A stretch of DNA of 64,000 nt from the NCBI RefSeq assembly GCF_000092825.1, contig NC_014168.1, positions 124,001-188,000 on the forward strand, in the 5' to 3' direction. Numbering within the stretch: the stretch's first letter is position 1; each line of letters begins with the position of its first letter. This stretch comes from Segniliparus rotundus DSM 44985. Its GTDB lineage: Bacteria; Actinomycetota; Actinomycetes; Mycobacteriales; Mycobacteriaceae. This document shows, in pieces, positions 18,851-26,419 of this stretch. The position numbers and the translations under genes were made by a program. A model generated the notes under the pieces. The model ran no database searches. It saw only the letters and a program-made list of their open reading frames with translations, and was not told where the DNA came from.

Positions 18851-20602
18851 ATGAACCTCGGGGACATTCGGCGTGTGGACACGGGGGCATTCGGCGATCT
18901 CGCGACGAGCCTGTCGTCGCGGGTCGCGTCGATTCAGGACGCCCAGGGCTCATTCGCGAAGATCACGCAATTCCCCGGATGGAGCGGCGCCGCCAAGGAC
19001 GCGGCCACGCAGAACTTCCAGAACATCGACACAAGCCTGCTCGACGACATTGCGCGCCTCTCGGCGGTGCGAGAGGCGGTTTCGGAGCTCCACGACGATT
19101 TCACCCAGTTGCAAACAGAGCTGCGAGCCCTCGAACAGGAGGCGGACGCGCTCGGCGCGACTATCGACGACAACGGTTTCGTGCACGACAAGCCGGACGC
19201 GCACATCTCGGACGCGCAGCGCGCCCGGATCGCGAACCTGTCCGCCGAGGTCGCGGAAGTCATCCGGGCGGCGAACCGCTTGGACGAGAAAGCGGCCGAC
19301 GTGCTCAAGAGAGCGACGGACGGAACGATCACCGCCGGGGGAGCCGCCGACGACGCCCAGGCCGCGCACGCCGGAGAGCAGCAAGGGGAGCTCGGCGTTG
19401 CGGACCCGCCGCCGGGCAAGGGAAGCCCCGACGCCAACACCGGCTGGTGGAACTCGCTCCCCCCGAAGCAACGCCAGTGGGTGATCGACAACCACCCGGA
19501 TTGGATCGGGGGCAGGGACGGGGTCTCCGCGAGCGCGCGCGACGCCGCCAACCGCACGCTCATCCCGGCGGAGCGGGCGCGATTGACCGCGGAGCGGGAC
19601 CGATTGCAGCGCGAGCTGGACAGCAACCCCTTCGGCGGCGCGTTCAGCGACAAGGACGCGCAGCTCTGGTACGTGAAGAAGAAACTCGACGACCTCGACG
19701 CGATCGACAGGTCGCTGAACCAGTACGGGAAAGACGCTAAATTGCTGGTGCTCGATATGCGGTCAGGAGAGCGCGGCAAGGCCGCCATCGCGCTCGGCGA
19801 CCCGGACACCGCCGACCATATTTCGGTCACCACGCCGGGGTTGGACTCCTCCGTCGGTGGCAGTCTCAATGGGATGGTCGGCGAGGCAAGCGATCTCAAG
19901 AGCGAAACCGAGCGAATTCTGCGGGCACAGGGCAAGCCCGGCGAGACCGTGTCGACGATCGCGTGGATCGGCTACCAGTGCCCCCACGTTGACGGCCCCG
20001 GGTGGGGCGACTGGGCGCGCGGCGGCGCGGACGTCAGCCAGGACACCTTGGCGAAGGCGGGGGCGCAGGATCTCAGCCGGTTCTACCAGGGGCTCAACGC
20101 GGCATGGCATCCGTCGGACGGGCGTGCGGACACGGGGCCGCAGATCACCGCGCTCGGGCACTCCTACGGCTCGCTCACCACCTCCCTCGCCTTGCAGCAG
20201 ACCCCGCCGGGTGTGGTGCAGAACGCGGTGCTCTACGGCTCGCCGGGGATCGAGGCGGACTCGGCCCAGCAGTTGCACATGCAGGCCGGGCATATTTTCG
20301 CGATGCAGGGCGATGGCGACACCATCAAGTTGGCTGCCGGAACGGGGAATTTCGGCGCGGACCCCTCTGTGCAGTCCTGGGTGACCCGGCTGTCCACCCA
20401 TGAGGGCATCACGCTCGGTGACAGCCTGGACGGCATCGGTGTGCGCCACGAGGGCATCCAACAGAATGGGCACGAGCACTCGCAATACCCCCAGAACGGG
20501 TCCAACGGAGAATTGCGGATGCCGGGGTACAATATGGCCGCTGTGGTTGCCGGGATGACCGGGGACGACGGCCGCAAGGATGTCACCCAGCATGGGGAGT
20601 GA
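18851..20602 (+). CDS. WXG-like / DUF1023 alpha-beta hydrolase protein, probable type VII substrate
   Basis: A 583-residue protein with two parts. Residues 1-170 are helical, with FPGWSGAAKDAA near residue 43 resembling the WXG turn of type VII secretion proteins, and a long coiled region after it. Residues 340-583 form a DUF1023-type alpha/beta hydrolase with the nucleophile elbow ALGHSYGSLT and a late His. It has no signal peptide, as expected for an ESX-type substrate. The target of the hydrolase is unknown. The LppA-like gene starts one base after its stop. Secretion and any antagonistic role are inferences from architecture and context. Confidence 0.75.
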   Translation: MNLGDIRRVDTGAFGDLATSLSSRVASIQDAQGSFAKITQFPGWSGAAKDAATQNFQNIDTSLLDDIARLSAVREAVSELHDDFTQLQTELRALEQEADALGATIDDNGFVHDKPDAHISDAQRARIANLSAEVAEVIRAANRLDEKAADVLKRATDGTITAGGAADDAQAAHAGEQQGELGVADPPPGKGSPDANTGWWNSLPPKQRQWVIDNHPDWIGGRDGVSASARDAANRTLIPAERARLTAERDRLQRELDSNPFGGAFSDKDAQLWYVKKKLDDLDAIDRSLNQYGKDAKLLVLDMRSGERGKAAIALGDPDTADHISVTTPGLDSSVGGSLNGMVGEASDLKSETERILRAQGKPGETVSTIAWIGYQCPHVDGPGWGDWARGGADVSQDTLAKAGAQDLSRFYQGLNAAWHPSDGRADTGPQITALGHSYGSLTTSLALQQTPPGVVQNAVLYGSPGIEADSAQQLHMQAGHIFAMQGDGDTIKLAAGTGNFGADPSVQSWVTRLSTHEGITLGDSLDGIGVRHEGIQQNGHEHSQYPQNGSNGELRMPGYNMAAVVAGMTGDDGRKDVTQHGE

Positions 20603-20603
20603 G

Positions 20604-21263
20604 ATGAGCACAGACGAGGCCGTGCGCGGGGACGGGGGTGGTGTTCCGCGCCGCTCGTGGTGGGGGCGTGTGTGGAAGCGGGTGTTGATTGTGCTGCTTG
20701 TCCTTGCGGTGTGTTGCGGGGGCGGGTGTCTGGCGTTGCGAAAGGCGGTGGATTCTTTGGACCCGAATCCGAAGCATATGACCAAGGAGCAGGCCGAGGC
20801 GTTCGAGGAGCGCTACTGGAATAAAAGCACCTTGGAACAGGAAGGCCAGAAACTGGAAGCTCTCTTGGCTAGGACAGGTGATGAGATCGCGGCCCTTGTG
20901 CCCGGATTGACGTGGAGTTGGAAGGATGACATGAGTCGCACCGGGTGTCCCGGTGATCCTGCTGCCGATACTTGGGTTGGTCGGTTTTGGGCGCGGAAAG
21001 TGGTGTTCGATGGTCCGATTCCGCCTGGGGTGTGGCCGCAGGCGGTGGAGGTCGTGCGTCGTGCGGCGGCGTCCTATGGGGCGACGGAGTATCAGAATTT
21101 CATCGACAAGCCGGACAACCATGATTCGAACTTCTACAGCCCGGAGGGGGCGCGGATCGGCCTGACCTCGGCGGTGGCCGCCGTGTTGGTCGGGGTCACG
21201 CCGTGCCGGTTGCCGGAACGGTATTTCACCGAGCGCCACCTCCCGGTTCCCGGCGCGAAGTAA
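20604..21263 (+). CDS. LppA-like membrane-anchored protein, copy 1
   Basis: A 219-residue protein with a basic N-terminus, one membrane segment (about residues 27-45, ending CCGGGC) and an external domain. The order of conserved pieces matches LppA-type mycobacterial lipoproteins: a helix with P-G-xTWSW, a Cys, RKVVFDG, VVRRAAASYGAT, and a late Cys in TPCRLPERYF. A strict lipobox is absent. ATG 20604 has GGGGAG upstream and follows the hydrolase stop by one base. Copy 2 at 21593 is highly similar in both DNA and protein; a third, diverged paralogue lies at 22375. Confidence 0.65.
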   Translation: MSTDEAVRGDGGGVPRRSWWGRVWKRVLIVLLVLAVCCGGGCLALRKAVDSLDPNPKHMTKEQAEAFEERYWNKSTLEQEGQKLEALLARTGDEIAALVPGLTWSWKDDMSRTGCPGDPAADTWVGRFWARKVVFDGPIPPGVWPQAVEVVRRAAASYGATEYQNFIDKPDNHDSNFYSPEGARIGLTSAVAAVLVGVTPCRLPERYFTERHLPVPGAK

Positions 21264-21272
21264 GGAGGAAAG

Positions 21273-21596
21273 ATGCCTGCGAACACGCCGACGGGAGCCG
21301 GGCCGCATGTGCGAGCCGAGCTGGACGAATTGCGCTCGGGCGTGGACCAGCTGCGCAATCTGGCCGAGGAGACCAAGGACAAGCTCGCTTCCAGCGACTC
21401 GGCGCTGGCGGGCGCCAAGTCCGCGTGGCCGGGGATGCGGGCCGCGGGGGTGTTCGCCGCGTACGCTGATGCCGAGACCGCGCGCGGCGCGGCCATGGCC
21501 GAATCCTTCACCACGGCCGGTGACAATGTCGCCCATGCCGCCGAACAGTACGAGCATGTGGACGGCGTGAACGCCGACGCCTTGCGCCTGCGATGA
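21273..21596 (+). CDS. EspC-like type VII secretion-associated protein
   Basis: A 107-residue helical protein without a signal peptide. The composition (many Ala, Glu, Asp), the length, and the C-terminal pattern AAEQYEHVDGVNADALRLR resemble the EspC/DUF2580 family of ESX-secreted proteins, whose members have the helix-turn-helix form of WXG100 proteins. An AWPGM turn is present near residue 50. GGAGG lies upstream of the ATG. It is embedded between two LppA-like copies, and its stop overlaps the start of copy 2 (ATGA). Family assignment is by pattern only. Confidence 0.6.
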   Translation: MPANTPTGAGPHVRAELDELRSGVDQLRNLAEETKDKLASSDSALAGAKSAWPGMRAAGVFAAYADAETARGAAMAESFTTAGDNVAHAAEQYEHVDGVNADALRLR

Positions 21597-22252
21597 GCAC
21601 AGACGACACCATGCGCGCGGGTGGGAGTTCCGCTCCGCGCCGCTCGTGGTGGCGGCGGGTGTGGAAGCGGGTGCTGGTTGTGCTGCTGGTGCTTGCGGTG
21701 TGTTGCGGGGGCGGGTGTGTGGCGTTGAGAAAGTTGGTGGATTCTTTGGACCCGAATCCGAAGCATATGACCAAGGAGCAGGTGGCGGCGTTCGAGGCGC
21801 GCTACTTGGACAAGGGCACGGCGGAGCAGGAGGCGCGCAACCTGGAAGACCTTTTGGCGCGGACGGGCGACGAGATCGTCGCCCTCGTGCCCGGGCTGAA
21901 GTGGAGCTGGAATCGCGACTGGGGCCGTCTTAGTTGCCCAGGGGATGCTGCGAGCGATACACAAGTTGTCCAGATTTGGGTGCGACAACTGGTGTTCGAT
22001 GGTCCGATTCCGCCTGGGGTGTGGCCGCAGGCGGTGGCGGTCGTGCGCCGCGCGGCGGCGTCCTATGGCGCGACGAAGTATCAGAATTTCATCGACAAGC
22101 CGGACAACCGGGATGTGAACTTCTACAGCCCGGAGGGGGCGAGGATCGGCCTGACCTCGGCTGTCTTGGCGGTATTGATCGGGGTCACGCCGTGCCGGTT
22201 GCCGGAATGGTATTTCACCGAGCGCCACCTCCCGGTCCCGGCCGGCAAGTAA
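21593..22252 (+). CDS. LppA-like membrane-anchored protein, copy 2
   Basis: A 219-residue near-duplicate of the protein at 20604-21263. The first 55 residues, FDGPIPPGVWPQA, and the block from YQNFIDKP to the C-terminus are almost unchanged. The middle (about residues 58-125, including SWNRDWGRLSCPG) has diverged. This pattern suggests duplication followed by selection or conversion on part of the external domain. The ATG overlaps the stop of the EspC-like gene. Function unknown; see copy 1. Confidence 0.65.
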   Translation: MSTDDTMRAGGSSAPRRSWWRRVWKRVLVVLLVLAVCCGGGCVALRKLVDSLDPNPKHMTKEQVAAFEARYLDKGTAEQEARNLEDLLARTGDEIVALVPGLKWSWNRDWGRLSCPGDAASDTQVVQIWVRQLVFDGPIPPGVWPQAVAVVRRAAASYGATKYQNFIDKPDNRDVNFYSPEGARIGLTSAVLAVLIGVTPCRLPEWYFTERHLPVPAGK

Positions 22253-22362
22253 GAAGGAACCCGCGCCCGTGAGTCATGCGCCGAACGGTCGGGGGATGGC
22301 GCCAGCATGCGCGCTCACGCCCTGCGTGTGACATGAGCAACGGTCCTCCCAGCTTCGCCGTG

Positions 22363-22368
22363 TAGGCT
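22363..22368 (+). promoter_or_regulatory. -10 box for leaderless LppA-like gene 3
   Basis: TAGGCT is followed by CGGGCG (6 nt) and ATG 22375. The same TAGGCT hexamer precedes serC, the peroxidase gene and plsC at similar spacing. Confidence 0.5.
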
Positions 22369-22374
22369 CGGGCG

Positions 22375-23058
22375 ATGCCGAACACTGAGGCTGCGATGAG
22401 GAAACGCAAGTTCTGGATCGTGTCGCTGGTGATCGCGACAGCGGTGCTCGGCTCGGTCGTGTTCTGCGTGGGCGGTTTCTTTTTGCTCGGCTCCTGGGGC
22501 AGCCAGCTGGACCCTGACCACACGAGCCCGCACGAGGTCGCCCAAACAGAGGCCGCGTTGCGCCGAGGAGGCCCCGCCGAAGCGGACGCGCAACGGGTCG
22601 AGGCGGCGCTCATCCGGGCGGCGGACGCCGTCGCCGCCCAGCACCCCGGTGTGGCGTGGCACTGGGGCGAGCAGACCCCGGAACCATTGGATTGCAACCC
22701 CTACCACATGTTCCCGGCGACGCCCCCGGAACAGATCGTCGTTCGCCGTGTCCTGTTCGAAGGCGACCTCGCCGCCCCGGCCCGAGACGCTGCCCTCGCC
22801 GTGTTCGAGGAGCAGGCCAAGGCCGTCGGCGCTTCGCTCAAAGATTCGTTCACGACAAGCGACGGCAGATCAGGGGTGACGTTTTCCCGAAGCCCCGGCG
22901 ATATCGCCTTTGTCGTCACGTGGGGGCGGGTCGATCCGCGCGTGGTCGGCAACCCGACGCAGGAGCAGCAAGCCGCCGCGGTGGTGGAGGGGCGCTCGGC
23001 GTGCTTGTTCCCGCAGCGGTATTTCACCGACCGCCATCTGGCGACCCCGAACCGCTGA
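22375..23058 (+). CDS. LppA-like membrane-anchored protein, diverged paralogue
   Basis: A 227-residue protein with a membrane segment at about residues 14-35 and the same external layout as copies 1 and 2: a helix, GVAWHWGEQTPEPLDC, VLFEGDL, a helix, and SACLFPQRYFTDRHLATP at the end, directly comparable to CRLPERYFTERHLPVP. Overall similarity to the other two is low but collinear. It has its own leaderless-type promoter and so may be expressed independently of the locus upstream. Confidence 0.6.
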   Translation: MPNTEAAMRKRKFWIVSLVIATAVLGSVVFCVGGFFLLGSWGSQLDPDHTSPHEVAQTEAALRRGGPAEADAQRVEAALIRAADAVAAQHPGVAWHWGEQTPEPLDCNPYHMFPATPPEQIVVRRVLFEGDLAAPARDAALAVFEEQAKAVGASLKDSFTTSDGRSGVTFSRSPGDIAFVVTWGRVDPRVVGNPTQEQQAAAVVEGRSACLFPQRYFTDRHLATPNR

Positions 23059-23121
23059 GCCCAGTGCCCCCGGTTCGCCGCGCCGCTTCGACCGGGCGCG
23101 CACGCTGCCGACACGGAGGCG

Positions 23122-25386
23122 CTAGCGGATGTCGGTTCGCCGCAGCCGCAAACTGTTCGCGACGACGAAGAACGAGGAGAACGCCATGGCCGCGCTCGCG
23201 AGCAGGGGGTTCGCGAAACCCAGCACGGCGACGGGGATCGCCGCCACGTTGTAGCCGAACGCCCACAGGAGGTTGCCCCGCAGGGTGCGCAGCGTCGCCC
23301 TGGCCAGTGCGATCGCGTCAGGAACCGCGCCGAGGTCCTCGCGCACCACGATCACATCGGCCGCGCTCAACGCGACGTCGGTGCCGGTGAACACGGCCAT
23401 GCCGAGGTCCGCGACGGCGAGCGCGGGGCCGTCGTTGATGCCGTCCCCGACGAATGCCACCCGCAGCCCCCCCTCTTGCAACTGGCGCAGCACGTCCGCT
23501 TTGCCTTCGGGGGCGACCTCGGCGATCACTTCGGGGATGCCGACCTGGTCCGCGACCAGTTGGGCGGCGCTCGCGTTGTCGCCGGTGAGCAGCAGCAAGC
23601 GCAGTCCGCGCGCGCGCAGCCGCGCCACTGCCGCGGCCGCGGAGTCCTGGACGGTGTCGGAGAGGCCCAGCACGGCAATGGCGGCGCCGTCTTTGCGCAG
23701 CACCACGGCGGTGGCTCCGTTGCGTTGCTGCTCGCGCACGGCTCGGGCGAGCTCGGGGGGCAGGTCGGGGCGCGGCGCGTCGCGCCTGGTGTCGGGACGG
23801 GTCACCTCGACGTCGCAGCCGTCCACCGTGCCGCGCACGCCGGAGCCGGGGAGGGCGAGGAAACCATGGACTTCGGGCAGCGCCGGGACGACGCCGCGCG
23901 CCCACGAGGCGATCGCGGCGCCCACCGGGTGCTCCGAGGCGGCCTCGACGGCGCCAGCCAGCCTCGCCGCCTCGGCCTCGGCGGCGCCGTCTGCGAGCGC
24001 CACGCTGGCCACTCGCATTTTCGCGGTGGTGATGACGCCGGTTTTGTCGAACACCACGGCGTCGACGTCCCTGGTCGCCTCCAACGCCCTCGGCCCTTTC
24101 AGGAACACGCCGAGCAGGGCTCCCCTGCCCGCCGCGACCATGAGCGCAGTCGGGACGGCGAGGCCCAAGGCGCACGGGCAGGCGATCACCAGGACCGAGA
24201 TCGCGACGCCGACCGCGCGCGCGGTCTCGGCCCCGGCGAGCAGCCAGCCGACGAACGTCGCCGCCGCGATGAGCAGCACCGAGGGGACGAAGAACGCCGA
24301 GACCCGGTCGGCGAGCTCCGTGGCCTTCCCCTTGCCGATTTGCGCCTCTTCGACCAGCCGCAGCATCCCGGCCAGCCGGGTGTCCTCGCCGACCGCCGCG
24401 GCCTCCACCACGAGCCGCCCGGTCAGGCAGATCGTCCCGCCGACCACGGCGGAGCCCGGTTCGACCGGCACGGGGTTCGGCTCGCCGGTCATCGCGCTCA
24501 TGTCCACATCGGCGGCGCCGCTCAAGACCAGTCCGTCCGTCGCGATGGTCTCGCCGGGGCGGACGGAGAAGCGCGACCCCTCGACGAGGTCTTCGACCGA
24601 GGCCCGCACTTCGCGGTCGTCGATCAGCAACGTGACCTCGCGCGCGGCGAGCGCGGCGAGCGCGCGGGTCCCTGCGCCGGCCCGTTGTTTCGCTTTCGCT
24701 TCGAAATACCGCCCGGCGAGGACGAACACCGTGATACCGGCGGCGACTTCCAGGTACACGCCGTCGCTGGCGAGGATGGTGGCCAGGACGCCTGCCGGGG
24801 CGGGCCGCGGCTGGCCCGTCGTGGCGAACATCGACCACAAGGACCAGCCGAACGCGGCCCACACGCCAAGGGTGACCAGGGTGTCCATCGTCGCCCCGCC
24901 GCTGCGGAGCGCGGCGAGGGCGCGGCGGCGCATGGGCGCGGCGCACCACAGCACCACGGGGAGCGCGAGCGCGGTGAGCAGCCATTGCCAGCCAGGAATC
25001 CGAAAGCCGGGCTCCATGGCGAAGAGGACGGACAAGTTCGCGAGCGGGAAGAACAGGAGCAGCGCGACAGCGAGCCTGCGGAAGAGGTCCTGCACCTCGC
25101 GCTCTTCGGCCTGGTCGGCTTCCTCCGCGAGGGCGGCGGCGCGCGCGTTGGCTTCGATCAGCGCGGCGGCGTACCCGGCTTTTCCCACGACGGCCACGAT
25201 CTCGTCCGGCGCGACGGACTCGGGCGCGTCGACGACCGCCACCCCGGTCGCGAGGTTCACCTCCGCGCGCACCCCGTCGAGCTTGCCCAAGGCCCGCCCG
25301 ACCCTGGCGGAGCACGCCCCGCAGGTCATGCCGCTCACGGCGTATCTGGTCCGCCGGAGGGAGCCCGGCTCGAACACGGCGGTCAC
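23122..25386 (-). CDS. Heavy-metal (copper-type) P1B ATPase
   Basis: A 754-residue membrane pump. An N-terminal HMA domain carries GMTCGACS (C22, C25). Then come eight helices with the ion-binding ACPCALGLA near residue 403, the TGE dephosphorylation motif near 300, the phosphorylated Asp in DKTGVIT near 445, SEHPVG, and GDGIND near 645. CPC plus CxxC indicates Cu(I). Two small departures are DKTGVIT for the usual DKTGTLT and GDGINDGPAL for GDGINDAPAL. GTG 25386 overlaps the stop of the zinc-finger gene (GTGA), so the two are translated together. Mycobacterial relatives are CtpA/CtpB/CtpV; export or delivery of copper cannot be decided here. Confidence 0.9.
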   Translation of the reverse strand: MTAVFEPGSLRRTRYAVSGMTCGACSARVGRALGKLDGVRAEVNLATGVAVVDAPESVAPDEIVAVVGKAGYAAALIEANARAAALAEEADQAEEREVQDLFRRLAVALLLFFPLANLSVLFAMEPGFRIPGWQWLLTALALPVVLWCAAPMRRRALAALRSGGATMDTLVTLGVWAAFGWSLWSMFATTGQPRPAPAGVLATILASDGVYLEVAAGITVFVLAGRYFEAKAKQRAGAGTRALAALAAREVTLLIDDREVRASVEDLVEGSRFSVRPGETIATDGLVLSGAADVDMSAMTGEPNPVPVEPGSAVVGGTICLTGRLVVEAAAVGEDTRLAGMLRLVEEAQIGKGKATELADRVSAFFVPSVLLIAAATFVGWLLAGAETARAVGVAISVLVIACPCALGLAVPTALMVAAGRGALLGVFLKGPRALEATRDVDAVVFDKTGVITTAKMRVASVALADGAAEAEAARLAGAVEAASEHPVGAAIASWARGVVPALPEVHGFLALPGSGVRGTVDGCDVEVTRPDTRRDAPRPDLPPELARAVREQQRNGATAVVLRKDGAAIAVLGLSDTVQDSAAAAVARLRARGLRLLLLTGDNASAAQLVADQVGIPEVIAEVAPEGKADVLRQLQEGGLRVAFVGDGINDGPALAVADLGMAVFTGTDVALSAADVIVVREDLGAVPDAIALARATLRTLRGNLLWAFGYNVAAIPVAVLGFANPLLASAAMAFSSFFVVANSLRLRRTDIR

Positions 25387-25760
25387 TCGGGGCGCTCCGG
25401 GGCGGGGCGCAGGTGCCCCGTGCGGCGGCCGGGCCGGGCGCCCTGGGGCACGCGCACTTCGACTTCCTCCGGTTTGGGCGACCACACCGAGAGCCGGGAC
25501 CGCCAGGAACGCTTTGGTTTGGGCAGCGCCACTTCGAACACCGGGGCCGCGGGGACCGCCGCCAGGCGCAACGCGGCCGCTTGAGTCTGCGCCTGGCGCC
25601 ACCATTGCGCGCAATCGTCGCAGGCCGCGACATGCGCGTCGACCCGGTGGGCGGGCACGGGCTCGCGCTCCCCGTCCAAGCGGGCGGAGAGCGATTCCTG
25701 CGCCGTGCCGCACGGGATGCGGGATCCTTCTCGGCTCGATGGCTCCGGCGCGCTCCGCAT
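25383..25760 (-). CDS. zf-HC2 zinc-finger protein, possible anti-sigma factor
   Basis: A 125-residue soluble protein. Residues 17-50 hold C17, H43, C47 and C50 (HVAACDDC), the H-x3-C-x2-C arrangement of zinc-binding anti-sigma (ZAS) domains. Unlike many ZAS proteins it has no membrane segment; the second half is basic and Pro-rich. It is divergent from sigC, with 77 bp between the starts, and overlaps the start of the copper ATPase gene. A strong -10-like TAAAAT lies 5 nt before its ATG, with GAGG between. Pairing with SigC is an inference from position and domain only. Confidence 0.65.
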   Translation of the reverse strand: MRSAPEPSSREGSRIPCGTAQESLSARLDGEREPVPAHRVDAHVAACDDCAQWWRQAQTQAAALRLAAVPAAPVFEVALPKPKRSWRSRLSVWSPKPEEVEVRVPQGARPGRRTGHLRPAPERPE

Positions 25761-25765
25761 ACCTC

Positions 25766-25830
25766 ATTTTAGCGCCTGACGTGAGCGGTTCATTCCCGAT
25801 GCGGGCCGCGGCCGCGCCGCACGATATCCT
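25766..25830. promoter_or_regulatory. Divergent promoters of the zinc-finger gene and sigC
   Basis: On the minus strand TAAAAT (25771-25766) lies 5 nt before ATG 25760. On the plus strand TATCCT (25825-25830) lies 7 nt before ATG 25838. Both transcripts would be leaderless or nearly so. Confidence 0.45.
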
Positions 25831-25837
25831 AGGGAGC

Positions 25838-26419
25838 ATGTTGCAGAGCGATGGCGAAGACCGGGCCACCGCTTTTGCTCTTGCTGCCGCGCGCGGCGAC
25901 CGCAAAGCGCTTGCCGCGTTCGTCGCCGAGACCCAGCGGGACGTGTGGCGTTTTCTCGCCCACCTGACGGACCCGACCCAGGCGGACGATCTCACCCAGG
26001 AAACTTTTTTGCGGGCGATGACCAGCATCGCGAGGTTCGAGGGCCGCTCGAACGGCCGAGTGTGGCTGCTGTCCATCGCGCGCCGGGTCGTGGTCGACCA
26101 GATCCGTTCCGCGGTGGCCAGGCCGAGGTCGGCCCCTGGCGCCGATCCGGGCCTCGCGCCGGTCGTGCGCCGCAGGGAAGTCGCCGAGCATGGGGCGCAG
26201 GTCGAGCTGTCTTTGGTGAAAATGCTGTTGGAGGATTTGGCCCCCGAGCGCCGCGAGGCGCTGGTGCTCACGCAAATGCTCGGCCTTTCCTACGCGGAGG
26301 CCGCCGCGGTGTGCGACTGCCCGGTCGGCACGGTGCGCTCACGGGTCGCCAGGGCGAGGGAAGACCTTGTGGAGGCTTCCCGCGAGCAGTCGGGGGACGC
26401 GGTCCGTGGCGCTGGCTGA
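25838..26419 (+). CDS. sigC: ECF-type RNA polymerase sigma factor, SigC-like
   Basis: A 193-residue group 4 sigma factor. Region 2 (DVWRFLAHLTDPTQADDLTQETFLRAM) and region 4 (LTQMLGLSYAEAAAVCDCPVGTVRSRVARARE) closely resemble M. tuberculosis SigC from memory, including the GLSYAEAAAVC-CPVGT core. SigC in mycobacteria is linked to copper acquisition, which fits the copper ATPase next door. ATG 25838 lies 7 nt after TATCCT; the AGGGAG only 1 nt before it is too close to act as a ribosome binding site, favouring a leaderless mRNA. The downstream BpsA-like gene overlaps its end by 14 bp, so the two are almost certainly co-transcribed. Confidence 0.88.
   Translation: MLQSDGEDRATAFALAAARGDRKALAAFVAETQRDVWRFLAHLTDPTQADDLTQETFLRAMTSIARFEGRSNGRVWLLSIARRVVVDQIRSAVARPRSAPGADPGLAPVVRRREVAEHGAQVELSLVKMLLEDLAPERREALVLTQMLGLSYAEAAAVCDCPVGTVRSRVARAREDLVEASREQSGDAVRGAG

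Larger units (their letters stand above)
20604..22252 (+). repeat. Tandem duplication of an LppA-like gene
   Basis: The units 20604-21263 and 21593-22252 are collinear with no length change. Long stretches are near identical, such as the part encoding the membrane anchor and DPNPKHMTKEQ. The EspC-like gene lies between them. Confidence 0.8.

Noticed and set aside
25776-25797. SigC-type promoter (GGGAAT and CGTCAG) upstream of the zinc-finger gene
   Set aside because: Both half-sequences are present on the minus strand, but the 10-bp spacing is far below the 16-20 bp I recall for SigC promoters.
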